A DNA stretch of 36,297 bases, from positions 1 to 36,297 of the forward strand of contig CAYUNR010000010.1 of assembly GCA_964446295.1 (NCBI GenBank), in the 5' to 3' direction. A model generated the notes under the pieces. It was not told the origin of the DNA, searched no databases, and worked only from the letters and a program-made list of their open reading frames with translations. The DNA comes from CAITNM01 sp964446295. GTDB taxonomy: Bacteria > Pseudomonadota > Alphaproteobacteria > Paracaedibacterales > CAITNM01. Positions 16,957 through 25,420 of this stretch are shown here, one piece after another; the first letter of the stretch is position 1; every line of letters begins with the position of its first letter. The position numbers and the translations under genes are program-made.

Positions 16957-18198
16957 ATGCAAACAGCCACCCGTTTAGTATCTGAATCTCTTAATCAGGA
17001 AACACCTCAACAAATGCAAGTTCCATCAAAAAGTAGGTTTATAGGAGCAACACTCATCGTTGCTGGCACAACTTTTGGTGCAGGAATGCTCGCACTTCCT
17101 ATGACTTCAGGTAAAGCAGGGTTTCTTAATAGTTCTTTGCTATTGGTTGCTATGTGGATTTTTACCTGTTTTGCAGCACTTATTACTTTGGAAATAAACT
17201 TGCGGTTCGGTGGCGGATATAGCATATCGTATTTGGCTGAGAAAACTTTTGGTCGTTTTGGAAAATGGATTGCGTCCCTTAGCATTGGCTTTTTGTTTTA
17301 TGCGTTGCTCTCCGCCTATACTACTGGCGGGGCAGCCTTTCTTAAAACAGGAATCGATAATTTTTTCGGTGTTTCAGTTCCTTTTGCATTAATGGCATTT
17401 GCATTTGCAGTAATGCTTGGGGTTTTTGTCTATTCATCAACTCGTCATGTAGATTTTGCAAATCGTTTTTTGCTATTTTTCAAAGTCGGGATTTTCTTAA
17501 GCCTTGTCTATTGTCTTATCCCTTTTATACAAACTCAATATTTAGCTGCTGCAGGTAGTGAACCAAGTGCATTTTGGCTAGCCATACCATTATTTTTTAC
17601 ATCCTTTGGATTTCATGGAAGTATCCCAACGCTTGTTAATTACGTTGGTCCGAATCCCAAATATTTACGGAAAGTTATTATTGCAGGAAGCATTGCACCA
17701 CTATTTGTATATATTTTATGGCAAACGGTTACGTTAGGTGTTTTGCCTCCATCAACAGGTGTGGAGGAACAAAATGTTGCATCGTTTATTAACCATTTAA
17801 ACGAGGTGACGCAAAGTAGCGCTATTGGTTATTGTTCAAATATTTTTACGTTTTTCTCAGTTTCCACTTCTTTTTTAGGTGTTGCTATTGGTCTATTTGA
17901 TTATTTAGCTGAGAGCTTTAAGAAGAAAAACACATCAGGGCAAAGGTTTCAAACAGCACTTTTAACATTCGTTCCTCCATTGTTTTTTGCCTTGTTCTAT
18001 CCCAATGGTTTTATTATGGCTTTGGGGTATGCATCAATTGCGCTGAGTGTGTTGGCAATTTTGTTACCGGCGGCAGTTGCATATAAACTGCGTCAGTCGA
18101 ACAGTATTACCCCCTACAAAGTGGTAGGAGGCAATGGCATTTTGGCACTGGTTTTCTTGTGTGGTGTTGCAATTATCGTTATTGAACTGATTAAGTAA
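16957..18198 (+). CDS. Aromatic amino acid permease, HAAAP family (TyrP/Mtr-like)
   Basis: A 413-residue inner membrane protein with about 11 hydrophobic segments, standard for the hydroxy/aromatic amino acid permease family. Helix 1 carries GATLIVAGTTFGAGMLALPM, the characteristic unwound-helix substrate site of TyrP, Mtr and TnaB. Later parts include FFTSFGFHGSIPTLVNYVG (the conserved FGFH..IPxLxxY block) and TSFLGVAIGLFDYLAE. It should import tyrosine, tryptophan or a related aromatic amino acid with protons, which suits an organism that takes amino acids from a host. Which substrate cannot be decided. It is followed by a hairpin terminator at 18197. Confidence 0.9.
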   Translation: MQTATRLVSESLNQETPQQMQVPSKSRFIGATLIVAGTTFGAGMLALPMTSGKAGFLNSSLLLVAMWIFTCFAALITLEINLRFGGGYSISYLAEKTFGRFGKWIASLSIGFLFYALLSAYTTGGAAFLKTGIDNFFGVSVPFALMAFAFAVMLGVFVYSSTRHVDFANRFLLFFKVGIFLSLVYCLIPFIQTQYLAAAGSEPSAFWLAIPLFFTSFGFHGSIPTLVNYVGPNPKYLRKVIIAGSIAPLFVYILWQTVTLGVLPPSTGVEEQNVASFINHLNEVTQSSAIGYCSNIFTFFSVSTSFLGVAIGLFDYLAESFKKKNTSGQRFQTALLTFVPPLFFALFYPNGFIMALGYASIALSVLAILLPAAVAYKLRQSNSITPYKVVGGNGILALVFLCGVAIIVIELIK

Positions 18199-18219
18199 GG
18201 TCAATACTATTGGCCTTTT
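18197..18219 (+). terminator. Probable rho-independent terminator after the aromatic permease gene
   Basis: AAGGTCAAT - ACT - ATTGGCCTT forms a 9-bp stem with one G-T wobble, followed by a short T-rich tract. It begins at the permease stop codon and separates it from the F-box-like gene. The T-run is short, so strength is uncertain. Confidence 0.6.
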
Positions 18220-18256
18220 CTACTTAACTTACCAGATTAAAGTGCTTGGCTAAGTA

Positions 18257-19591
18257 ATGTTTATTTTCTGTTTATTTTTTCTTGTGTTTTTGGAATTTCA
18301 GATGTTTGCAGGAGAAGAAACTGATAGCAAAATAGATGAGTGCTCTTCGAGAGTAATTGGTACTACATCCAGAAGAACCTGGCTTAGCAACCCTGGCCTG
18401 CTACCTTCAGACGTGATTAAAAATATTCTCGATAATCTTCCTGCCTACGCGTGGAAATACTTAGCAGAAACGAATATAGCATGGAAAGAACATGTGCTAC
18501 ATGTAGCCTTTGCAAGATATATTGTTGGTGATAAACCAGCGCCTCAATCCATTGATGATCTCTTTAATTCTCTTTCAAAATATCTCAAGTGTGAACAAGG
18601 TATTGTCCAAGCTATCAAAGCTAAAATCAAAATGCTAGGCGGAAGCATTCTAATTAAGCAGTTCCCTATGCCAGAATTTTTGGAAAGAGAACTTAAAAAC
18701 ATAACGCCTAGAGTTTTGTCTATGCTGCCTTCTTTTGAGTTGCCGGATTCTTACGTTGCTGATGCTGAAACATATGAAAATGCAAGAGAAATTTTAAGCA
18801 GTTGTACCTATTGGCAAGATCCTGATTTGAGTGATTCTGACCTAATAGAACCTTTTCGATTGGCGATCGAGAAATTAACACTACCTGAAAAAATCATTAG
18901 TTTTAGTGAAATTCCTGAGAGTCATTTAATTCCCGATAAGAAATATGTAGTGATTTCAGCTGATGATTTTTATTGTGGTCCAATTGATAATATCTCTCAA
19001 GGAAACAGAGGTATTACTTGGATTATTGATTTTGATAATAAAAATACGATTCGCGATAGCTTCGGAATTGTATGCGAGCACGTACAATCAGTAATAATTA
19101 AAGGAAGCAATTTGACAGTTGTAGATAATAATTTTTTTTATGGTTGTCATTCCTTAATTAATATTAAAATACCAAGCACTATAAACTGGGTAGGATATTT
19201 ATTCCTTCATAACTGCAAAAACTTAAGACGACTTGCCTTACCTAGGTTAATAGTAATATGTGGAGGTTTCCTTAGTGGCTGTAGTAAGCTAACTTTTCTT
19301 GAATTACTATCTTCTCAAGAAATCACAGGTGACGGATTCCTTTCAATGTGCACAGGTTTAACGGCTCTGACTTTACCAAACAACATAAAAAGAATAGGGA
19401 AAAACTTCCTGTACAAATGTTCGGGTTTAACACTAGGTTCAGTCACAGTGACGGAAGGTTCACTAACAGCAATAACCTTAGCTGATCGTCAGTTTGATGA
19501 GATAAGACATCTATTTAAATTAGTTCCAGAAGTTGACGCTGTTGTTTTAAGTGAAGCAGGTGCGAGCATGGCGGTAGGTAGCGCCTGTTGA
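18257..19591 (+). CDS. Secreted protein with F-box-like motif and BspA-type leucine-rich repeats
   Basis: A 444-residue protein. The first 18-20 residues are strongly hydrophobic (FIFCLFFLVFLEFQMFA), consistent with a signal peptide; an alternative ATG at 18302 would remove it. Residues 47-82 (GLLPSDVIKNILDNLPAYA, then WKYLAETNIAWKEHV) match the F-box pattern LP-x-E/D-x-x-x-x-I-L-x-x-L...L-a-x-t-n-x-x-W. Residues about 273-410 are LRR_5-like repeats with the recurring form C-x-x-L-x-x-L-x-L-P-x-x-i-x-x-I-g-x-x-F-L. In eukaryotes F-box proteins link targets to SCF ubiquitin ligases through Skp1, and LRRs bind the target. Legionella and Amoebophilus use F-box effectors in hosts. An effector role here is inference. 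The C-terminus may be altered by a frameshift. Confidence 0.62.
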   Translation: MFIFCLFFLVFLEFQMFAGEETDSKIDECSSRVIGTTSRRTWLSNPGLLPSDVIKNILDNLPAYAWKYLAETNIAWKEHVLHVAFARYIVGDKPAPQSIDDLFNSLSKYLKCEQGIVQAIKAKIKMLGGSILIKQFPMPEFLERELKNITPRVLSMLPSFELPDSYVADAETYENAREILSSCTYWQDPDLSDSDLIEPFRLAIEKLTLPEKIISFSEIPESHLIPDKKYVVISADDFYCGPIDNISQGNRGITWIIDFDNKNTIRDSFGIVCEHVQSVIIKGSNLTVVDNNFFYGCHSLINIKIPSTINWVGYLFLHNCKNLRRLALPRLIVICGGFLSGCSKLTFLELLSSQEITGDGFLSMCTGLTALTLPNNIKRIGKNFLYKCSGLTLGSVTVTEGSLTAITLADRQFDEIRHLFKLVPEVDAVVLSEAGASMAVGSAC

Positions 19592-19725
19592 CTCCACGCG
19601 AGAGGAGGAGGTCAGAAGAGCTTGATGGTGGCTTTGCAGTTGAGGTGAATGAGGATTCTTCCTTTATGTTTAAAACATTTTCGTTAATTGCGCTAGACGG
19701 ATTATTTTTTCAGGAATTTTTCTAA
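19582..19725 (+). other. Out-of-frame tail after the F-box-like gene (possible frameshifted C-terminus)
   Basis: A reading frame different from that of the preceding gene is open from 19582 to a TAA at 19723-19725. It encodes about 47 residues including RERRRSEELDGGFAVEVNED. The DNA at 19580-19650 is visibly more GC-rich than its surroundings. It has no good start or ribosome site of its own. It could be the displaced C-terminus of the F-box/LRR gene, a gene remnant, or chance. No protein is recognised. Confidence 0.35.
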
Positions 19726-19779
19726 AATATTTATAAAATTGTATATACTTGCGCTATGCTAGGATGATGGAGGGCACAA

Positions 19780-19911
19780 ATGCCTAAATTTAAAGATCTC
19801 AAAATAGCTATTGCCATTAAGCTAGTCATTTTGGCGCTTTTAATTGTTTATGTCCGTAACCACCGCATACACTTAAGCTCTACTCAAATTGATCAACACC
19901 TAACAAAGTAG
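19780..19911 (+). CDS. cydP: Small cytochrome bd-associated membrane protein CydP
   Basis: A 43-residue protein with one membrane helix (KIAIAIKLVILALLIVYV), then a short charged tail HLSSTQIDQHLTK. This fits the CydP family, tiny single-span proteins encoded just before cydA whose pattern is a basic N-terminus, an 'iKl..L..L' helix and a 'd..v..hL' tail. A strong ribosome site (GGAGGG) precedes ATG 19780. Its TAG stop abuts the cydA start region, so it is the first gene of the cyd operon. It is presumed to help assemble or stabilise the oxidase. Confidence 0.75.
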   Translation: MPKFKDLKIAIAIKLVILALLIVYVRNHRIHLSSTQIDQHLTK

Positions 19912-19916
19912 TGTAT

Positions 19917-21458
19917 ATGTTTGAATCGTTAACTGCCGTTCAATTAGCTCGCCTTCAATTTGGCGTTACTGCTATGTATCACTTTCTATTTGTGCCGCTA
20001 ACCCTTGGCTTAAGTTTTTTATTGGCCATTATGGAAAGCGTTTATGTAATGACCAAAAACCCTATATGGAAGCAAATGACGCAGTTCTGGGGATTATTGT
20101 TTGGCATTAATTTTGCCATGGGTGTTGCTACCGGTATTACACTAGAATTTCAATTTGGCACAAACTGGGCCTACTACAGCCATTATGTTGGTGATATTTT
20201 TGGCTCTTTACTTGCTATTGAAGGGTTGATGGCCTTTTTTCTTGAGGCTACTTTAATTGGGTTGTTTTTCTTTGGGTGGCATAAATTATCACGTCAGGCG
20301 CACTTGTGCGTCACTTGGGGGTTAGCCTTTGGTACTAGTTTTTCAGCCCTTTGGATTCTTATTGCTAACGCATGGATGCAAAACCCAATAGGTTCAGCTT
20401 TTAATGTTGATACGCTTCGCATGGAACTAACCAATTTTTATGAAATATTCTTTAACCCAGTAGCGCAGTCTAAATTTGTGCACACGGTTAGTTCTGGGTA
20501 TGTTACGGGTGCCATGTTTGTTATGGCTATTAGTTCTTGGTACCTATTGAAAAAACGTCATGTTGAATTTGCTAAGCGTTCAATGACAGTTGCTGTAAGC
20601 TTTGGTTTAGCATCTGCTCTAAGCGTTATTGTGCTAGGCGATGAAAGTGGGTACACAACAAGCCAGAACCAAAAAATGAAAATTGCTGCTATGGAAGCCA
20701 TGTGGCATACAGAAAAAGCGCCAGCTAGTCTTTTACTATTTGCGGTTCCCAATCAAGAAAAACGTGAAAACCTTTTAGAAGTTAAGTTGCCCTATTTATT
20801 AGGAATCATTGCTACGCGTTCTTTTTCTACAGAAATTCCAGGTATTGTTGAACTTGAAGCTTTAGCAATACCGCGTATTAGAAATGGACAGAAAGCGTAT
20901 CTTGCCCTACAAGACCTTCGTAAAGACAGAAAAAATCATCATGCTGCAGAACAATTTGAAAAATACAAAAATGATCTTGGCTATGGACTACTGCTTAAGA
21001 AATACACTTCTGATCTGAACCATGTAAGTGAAGCTACCATTAAGCAGGCTGCCCACGATACCGTTCCCAATGTTGTGCCATTGTTCATATCTTTCCGAGT
21101 CATGGTTGCCTGTGGATTTATTCTATTAGCCTATTTTATGCTTGGATTTTGGTATTCTGTTAAACGTCGTTTTGTTCAACATCCGTGGTATTTACGAAGC
21201 GGTCTTGTTATTTTACCCTTGCCGTGGATTGCTATTATGTGTGGCTGGTTTGTAGCTGAACACGGGCGTCAACCTTGGGCAATTGAAGGCGTGCTGCCAA
21301 CCTCTATGGCTGCTTCAAACCTTGATAAGTCTTCTCTCGTTATTTCCTTATCAATGTTCGTAGTGTTCTATTCAATTCTTTTAGTGTTTGATGTGATGCT
21401 CTTAAAAAAATATATAAAAGTGGGGCCTGACATTTTTTCAAAAACAAAAGGAGCGTAA
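19917..21458 (+). CDS. cydA: Cytochrome bd ubiquinol oxidase subunit I
   Basis: CydA is the haem-carrying subunit of the quinol:O2 oxidoreductase in the inner membrane. ATG 19917 gives 513 residues; a GTG at 19911 that overlaps the cydP stop would add two. Seen directly: haem b595 ligand His22 in MYHFLFVPLTLG, His189 (KFVHTVSSGY) and Met396 (FRVMVACG) as haem b558 ligands, and Glu102 and Glu110 (AIEGLMAFFLEAT) for proton and haem contacts. The quinol-site GRQPW motif is also present. The Q-loop is long and very close to the E. coli type (GDESGYTTSQNQKMKIAAME through ATRS to KDLGYGLLLKKYT), so this is the L-subfamily rather than a short-loop cyanide-insensitive oxidase. It is operonic with cydP, cydB and cydX. 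Confidence 0.97.
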   Translation: MFESLTAVQLARLQFGVTAMYHFLFVPLTLGLSFLLAIMESVYVMTKNPIWKQMTQFWGLLFGINFAMGVATGITLEFQFGTNWAYYSHYVGDIFGSLLAIEGLMAFFLEATLIGLFFFGWHKLSRQAHLCVTWGLAFGTSFSALWILIANAWMQNPIGSAFNVDTLRMELTNFYEIFFNPVAQSKFVHTVSSGYVTGAMFVMAISSWYLLKKRHVEFAKRSMTVAVSFGLASALSVIVLGDESGYTTSQNQKMKIAAMEAMWHTEKAPASLLLFAVPNQEKRENLLEVKLPYLLGIIATRSFSTEIPGIVELEALAIPRIRNGQKAYLALQDLRKDRKNHHAAEQFEKYKNDLGYGLLLKKYTSDLNHVSEATIKQAAHDTVPNVVPLFISFRVMVACGFILLAYFMLGFWYSVKRRFVQHPWYLRSGLVILPLPWIAIMCGWFVAEHGRQPWAIEGVLPTSMAASNLDKSSLVISLSMFVVFYSILLVFDVMLLKKYIKVGPDIFSKTKGA

Positions 21459-21459
21459 C

Positions 21460-22590
21460 ATGCCATCACTTGAAATGTTACAAATCATCTGGTGGGTTTT
21501 GCTTGGTGTTTTGCTGACAGGTTTTGCCTTAACTGATGGGTTTGATTTAGGCGTTGCCAGCTTACTTACTGCTTTAGCTAAAACAGACGATGAGCGTCGT
21601 TTAATGATTAATACTATTGCACCTGTTTGGGAAAGCAACCAAGTTTGGCTTATATTGGGAGCTGGCGCTCTTTTTGCTGCTTGGCCAATTGTGTACGCAG
21701 TGGCTTTTTCAACCATGTATTTAGCTATGTTTTTGGTACTTGCGTGTTTAATTATACGTCCAGTTGGTTTGAAATTTCGTAGCAAAATGCCGAGCCAAGA
21801 ATGGCGAAACCTCTGGGATTGGGCCCTTTGTATTACAAGCATTATTCCTTGTTTGGTTTTTGGAATAGCTGTTGGCAACACCATTCTGGGACTTCCTTTT
21901 GTTTTTGACGAAAGCCTAATGCTAAAAACAAAAAGCGTATTTTTTGAATTATTTAATCCATTTACTTTGCTTGCAGGATTGGTTTCGCTGAATATGTTAA
22001 TAGCGCACGGTGCTGCTTATTTGCGGTTAAAGGTAGATCATCCGATTGCTCAAAAAGCGCATGGGATTCAAAAAGCTTTTTCATTTATGGCGCTTATTTG
22101 TTTTGCAAGCGCTGGAATTGTTTTAAATAGAACATGCTTTGGATTCACTCTTGAAGAAACATCTGGATCGCAAAATATACTAGCAAAAATAGTTGGCATG
22201 CAATTTATAGAAGAAAGTGATGAGCTATTTCTGCGCTTTTTTGGTAGCAGTTCAATGATTGCAACGCTGTTTGCTTGCTTCGGGTTTTTAGTTTCTATGG
22301 TTTCGGGTAAAAGAAAAGCCATTGTTGGCTTTTTGGGAACTTCAATTAGTATTATCGGGGTGATTGCTACAGCTGGTTTGGCAACATTTCCTTTTATTTT
22401 ACCATCAACAATTGCACCAAATCATAGCTTAACTATTTGGGATGCTTCTTCATCAAGGCTTACCCTATTTATTATGCTTATCGCTGTGCTGATATTCCTA
22501 CCATTTGTGCTTGCTTATATCACCTGGACGTATAAAGTTTTCAGCAAACGATTGGTATTAAAAGATTTATCAGACCCCCAAATGTATTAG
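21460..22590 (+). CDS. cydB: Cytochrome bd ubiquinol oxidase subunit II
   Basis: CydB is the structural partner of CydA. The 376-residue protein has about eight to nine membrane helices. The N-terminus carries the family signature WWVLLGVLLTGFALTDGFDLG, followed by INTIAPVWESNQVWLI. The ATG is one base after the cydA stop and is preceded by an AAGGAG ribosome site, so the two are co-translated. Length and motifs are standard. Confidence 0.97.
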   Translation: MPSLEMLQIIWWVLLGVLLTGFALTDGFDLGVASLLTALAKTDDERRLMINTIAPVWESNQVWLILGAGALFAAWPIVYAVAFSTMYLAMFLVLACLIIRPVGLKFRSKMPSQEWRNLWDWALCITSIIPCLVFGIAVGNTILGLPFVFDESLMLKTKSVFFELFNPFTLLAGLVSLNMLIAHGAAYLRLKVDHPIAQKAHGIQKAFSFMALICFASAGIVLNRTCFGFTLEETSGSQNILAKIVGMQFIEESDELFLRFFGSSSMIATLFACFGFLVSMVSGKRKAIVGFLGTSISIIGVIATAGLATFPFILPSTIAPNHSLTIWDASSSRLTLFIMLIAVLIFLPFVLAYITWTYKVFSKRLVLKDLSDPQMY

Positions 22591-22597
22591 AGGATTT

Positions 22598-22690
22598 ATG
22601 TGGTACTTTAGTTGGATATTAGGGCTAGGCCTTGCATGTGCGTTTAGTATTTTAAATGCCATGTGGCTAGAAATGGATAGCGCAGAGTGA
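22598..22690 (+). CDS. cydX: Cytochrome bd small subunit CydX
   Basis: A 30-residue protein starting MWYFSWILGLGLACAFSILN and ending AMWLEMDSAE. This is the CydX/YbgT family pattern (MWYFxWILGxxLAcxfgilnamWxE). It binds CydA and stabilises the haem site. An AGGA site lies just before the ATG, 7 bases after the cydB stop. Its TGA overlaps the GTG start of the ABC exporter. Confidence 0.95.
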   Translation: MWYFSWILGLGLACAFSILNAMWLEMDSAE

Positions 22691-24450
22691 GCACAAAAAC
22701 ACTGACACTAAAAAAACTTAAGGTTTATTTATGGCCTAAAAACATGGTCAAAGCTAAAATGTACCTTGTTAGTGCGCTTTCGTTCCTATTGATTGGTCGC
22801 ATATTTGTATTATGTGGCCCTATTGCTTTTAAATATTTGATTGATCACCTGGAAAAAAATCCAGCTATATTTCCGGCTGGTATTTTAATTGGTTTTGTTG
22901 CTGTCCGCATATTGGCTCAAACATTTAACGAATTGCGTGATTACACCTTTAACATTGTCACTCAGCGGGTGTTTCGCGAAATGTCTGTTACTACCTTTAA
23001 ACATTTACATTCGTTAAGTCTAAAATTTCATCTGAATCGCCAAACTGGTGGGCTTAGCCGTATTATTGAGCGTGCTACAAAATCCTTAGAAATGATTAGT
23101 CAGTTCTTAATGATGACCATTTTCCCAAGCATAATTGAAACAGTATTCCTCTCCGCATTATTGTGGATCTGGTACAGCCCGTGGTGTAGTGTGATTATGA
23201 TTTTAACCATGGTCTCTTATGTTGTATTTACAATCATTGTATCAACCAAGCGCTTGAAAATTGTTAAGCAGATGAACGTTTACGATAACACGGCCCAAAC
23301 GCGTGCAATTGATAGTTTGCTGAATTTCGAAACGGTAAAATACTTTGGTAATGAAGAATTTGAAGTTAAGCGTTACGATGAAGTGCAAGCGGTTTATGAA
23401 AAAACATCACGAAAATTAAGAGGTTCTCTTAACCTCTTAAATGCAGGGCAAGCGATTATATTCTCTATAGGTCTTGGCGGAATGCTTGCTTTTGCTGTGA
23501 AGCGTGCAGCAGTAGGTGCAATTACACCAGGAGATGTTGCTGCATTGTTCGCTTTTTCCCTGCAATTGGTAATGCCTTTATTTAATCTAGGATTTGCTTA
23601 TCGAGAAATTAAACAAGGCATAGTTAATCTTGGAGAAATGTTTGAATTGCTTGATCAAGAATCTGATATTAAAGACACCGTCGGTGCGAAACCATTGGTC
23701 TATAAAACAGGCAAAGTTGTGTTTGAAAACATATGCTTTAACTATGGTACTGATCGTCAAATTTTAAAAAATATAAATTTTGAAATACAGCCAGGTGAAA
23801 CAGCAGCTTTTGTTGGGGCAACAGGTGCTGGAAAATCAACCTTATCTCGGTTGTTATTTAGATTTTATGACCCCTGCAACGGAAGCATTTACATTGACAA
23901 CCAAGATCTGAAGTCGATTACTCAGAAAAGCCTTCGAGAGATTTTGGGCATGGTGCCGCAAGACACTGTATTATTTAACGATACACTTGGCTACAACATT
24001 GCTTATGGTGCTCCACATGTTTCTCCTAGCGAAATTCAAGAAGCTGCTAAAAATGCAGAGCTTGATGATTTCATAGCATCTCTTCCTGAGGGGCTTGAAA
24101 CCAAAGTTGGCGAACGAGGTTTGAAACTATCAGGTGGTGAAAAACAGCGTGTTGCTATAGCTCGAATGCTACTTAAAAAACCAAAGATTTTTATTTTTGA
24201 TGAGGCAACAGCAGCTCTTGATAGTTCTACGGAAAAGCGTATTCAAGAAAGTTTGCAAAAAATTTCCAAGAACCAAACCACCATTATTATTGCCCACAGG
24301 CTTAGCACTATTGTTGATGCTGATAAAATTTTTGTATTAGATCAGGGCGTAATTGCAGAATCAGGCACCCATGCTAAATTACTGCAGCAAAATGGCTTAT
24401 ATGCAAATCTATGGAATCAACAAATCAATGAAGGCCTGGTTACTAGTTGA
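22687..24450 (+). CDS. Atm1-type ABC exporter (permease fused to ATPase)
   Basis: A 587-residue half-transporter with a six-helix membrane domain (about 20-310) and an ATPase domain (about 340-580). The ATPase parts are Walker A GATGAGKS (377-384), signature LSGGE (481-485), Walker B IFIFDEATA and H-loop IIAHRLST. The membrane domain contains the Atm1/HMT1 hallmark RAIDSLLNFETVKYFGNE. Relatives are homodimers that export glutathione-linked sulfur, iron-sulfur precursors or metal conjugates. The start is GTG 22687, sharing four bases with the cydX stop, so it is translationally coupled to the cyd operon. That is where cydDC, a different glutathione/cysteine exporter, is often found. It is not CydD or CydC by sequence pattern; taking over their role is inference. 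Confidence 0.9.
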   Translation: MSTKTLTLKKLKVYLWPKNMVKAKMYLVSALSFLLIGRIFVLCGPIAFKYLIDHLEKNPAIFPAGILIGFVAVRILAQTFNELRDYTFNIVTQRVFREMSVTTFKHLHSLSLKFHLNRQTGGLSRIIERATKSLEMISQFLMMTIFPSIIETVFLSALLWIWYSPWCSVIMILTMVSYVVFTIIVSTKRLKIVKQMNVYDNTAQTRAIDSLLNFETVKYFGNEEFEVKRYDEVQAVYEKTSRKLRGSLNLLNAGQAIIFSIGLGGMLAFAVKRAAVGAITPGDVAALFAFSLQLVMPLFNLGFAYREIKQGIVNLGEMFELLDQESDIKDTVGAKPLVYKTGKVVFENICFNYGTDRQILKNINFEIQPGETAAFVGATGAGKSTLSRLLFRFYDPCNGSIYIDNQDLKSITQKSLREILGMVPQDTVLFNDTLGYNIAYGAPHVSPSEIQEAAKNAELDDFIASLPEGLETKVGERGLKLSGGEKQRVAIARMLLKKPKIFIFDEATAALDSSTEKRIQESLQKISKNQTTIIIAHRLSTIVDADKIFVLDQGVIAESGTHAKLLQQNGLYANLWNQQINEGLVTS

Positions 24451-24462
24451 AAAATCTCCCGC

Positions 24463-24492
24463 TTGAATACGTTACAAAAAACTAGCTAGACT
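24463..24492 (+). promoter_or_regulatory. Candidate rpoH promoter
   Basis: TTGAAT and TAGACT separated by 18 bases lie just after the ABC exporter stop, about 24 bases before the rpoH ATG. They resemble a sigma-70 -35/-10 pair. The -35 box is embedded in CTTGAA, which also resembles a heat-shock -35, but no CCCCAT-type -10 follows. Confidence 0.35.
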
Positions 24493-24515
24493 TAATGCAG
24501 ATACTTTATTTGTAA

Positions 24516-25403
24516 ATGATTTTGCAGCAGCATCATGACCACCATCAATATGTACAAAAGGTTCGAAGCCTTGCAGTTCTCAGTCTTGAAGAAGAATATA
24601 AACTAGCTAAAGATTGGCGTGAAAACCAAGATCATAAAGCCATGGAAAAACTGGCTGCAGCGCATCTAAAGTTAGTAGCAAAAGTTGCAGTAGGCTATCG
24701 CGGATATGGTCTGCCTATTAGTGACCTGATTGCCGAAGGTAACATTGGCATGATGCAAGCCATGAAGCATTATGAGCCAGATCGTGGATTTCGCTTTTCT
24801 ACTTATGCTATGTGGTGGATTAAGGCTAGCATGCAAGACTATATTTTACATACCTGGTCGTTGGTAAAAATTGGTACAACTGCTGCACAAAAGAAGCTGT
24901 TCTTTTCCTTAAAAAAAACCAAGCGAGCAATTCTTCAAGAAGCTCAAGAAAAGGATGGTAAGCTTCATAGTGACCAGCTCACTCCAGAATTAGCACAAAG
25001 AATAGCGTTAAAGCTTAATGTGTCAGAGGATGAAGTCTGGTCAATGGAGCAGCGCATAGCAAGTCATGATTCATCCCTAAATACGCCTGTTAATGATAGC
25101 GAAAACACCATGGAATGGATGGATTGGTTGGCGGATGAAAGTGATAATCAAGAGATTCAAATCGTTCAGCGTGATGAGTTTGATAAACGTCGTGACGCAC
25201 TTCAAGGGGCAATGAAAGCGCTCAATGCTAGAGAGCAAGAAATTATCATTGGCAGGCGTCTGGATGAGCCCCCAAAAACACTGGAAGAGATGAGTCAAAA
25301 CCTAACAATTTCCCGAGAACGCGTACGGCAGTTGGAAATTTCTGCTTTTGAAAAGCTCAAAAAGGCTTTGCAGTATTCAGCGCTTCAAACGTCTACCTTA
25401 TGA
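24516..25403 (+). CDS. rpoH: RNA polymerase sigma-32 factor
   Basis: Heat-shock sigma factor of 295 residues. Region 2 is clear (AAHLKLVAKVAVGYRGYGLP, then DLIAEGNIGMMQAMKHYEPD, then FSTYAMWWIKASMQDYIL). The RpoH box QKKLFFSLKK at residues 125-134 separates it from housekeeping sigma-70 factors. Region 4.2 is at the C-terminus (ISRERVRQLEISAFEKLKKA). It directs transcription of chaperone and protease genes. It follows the cyd/ABC operon by 65 bases with a candidate promoter in the gap, and converges with the binding-protein gene with no terminator visible. Confidence 0.96.
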   Translation: MILQQHHDHHQYVQKVRSLAVLSLEEEYKLAKDWRENQDHKAMEKLAAAHLKLVAKVAVGYRGYGLPISDLIAEGNIGMMQAMKHYEPDRGFRFSTYAMWWIKASMQDYILHTWSLVKIGTTAAQKKLFFSLKKTKRAILQEAQEKDGKLHSDQLTPELAQRIALKLNVSEDEVWSMEQRIASHDSSLNTPVNDSENTMEWMDWLADESDNQEIQIVQRDEFDKRRDALQGAMKALNAREQEIIIGRRLDEPPKTLEEMSQNLTISRERVRQLEISAFEKLKKALQYSALQTSTL

Positions 25404-25420
25404 TGTAAGAGAAGGTAGTG

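Noticed and set aside
22687..24450. ABC exporter as CydD or CydC
   Set aside because: Position suggests it, but the membrane domain has the Atm1-type ETVKYFGNE block and only one half-transporter is present.
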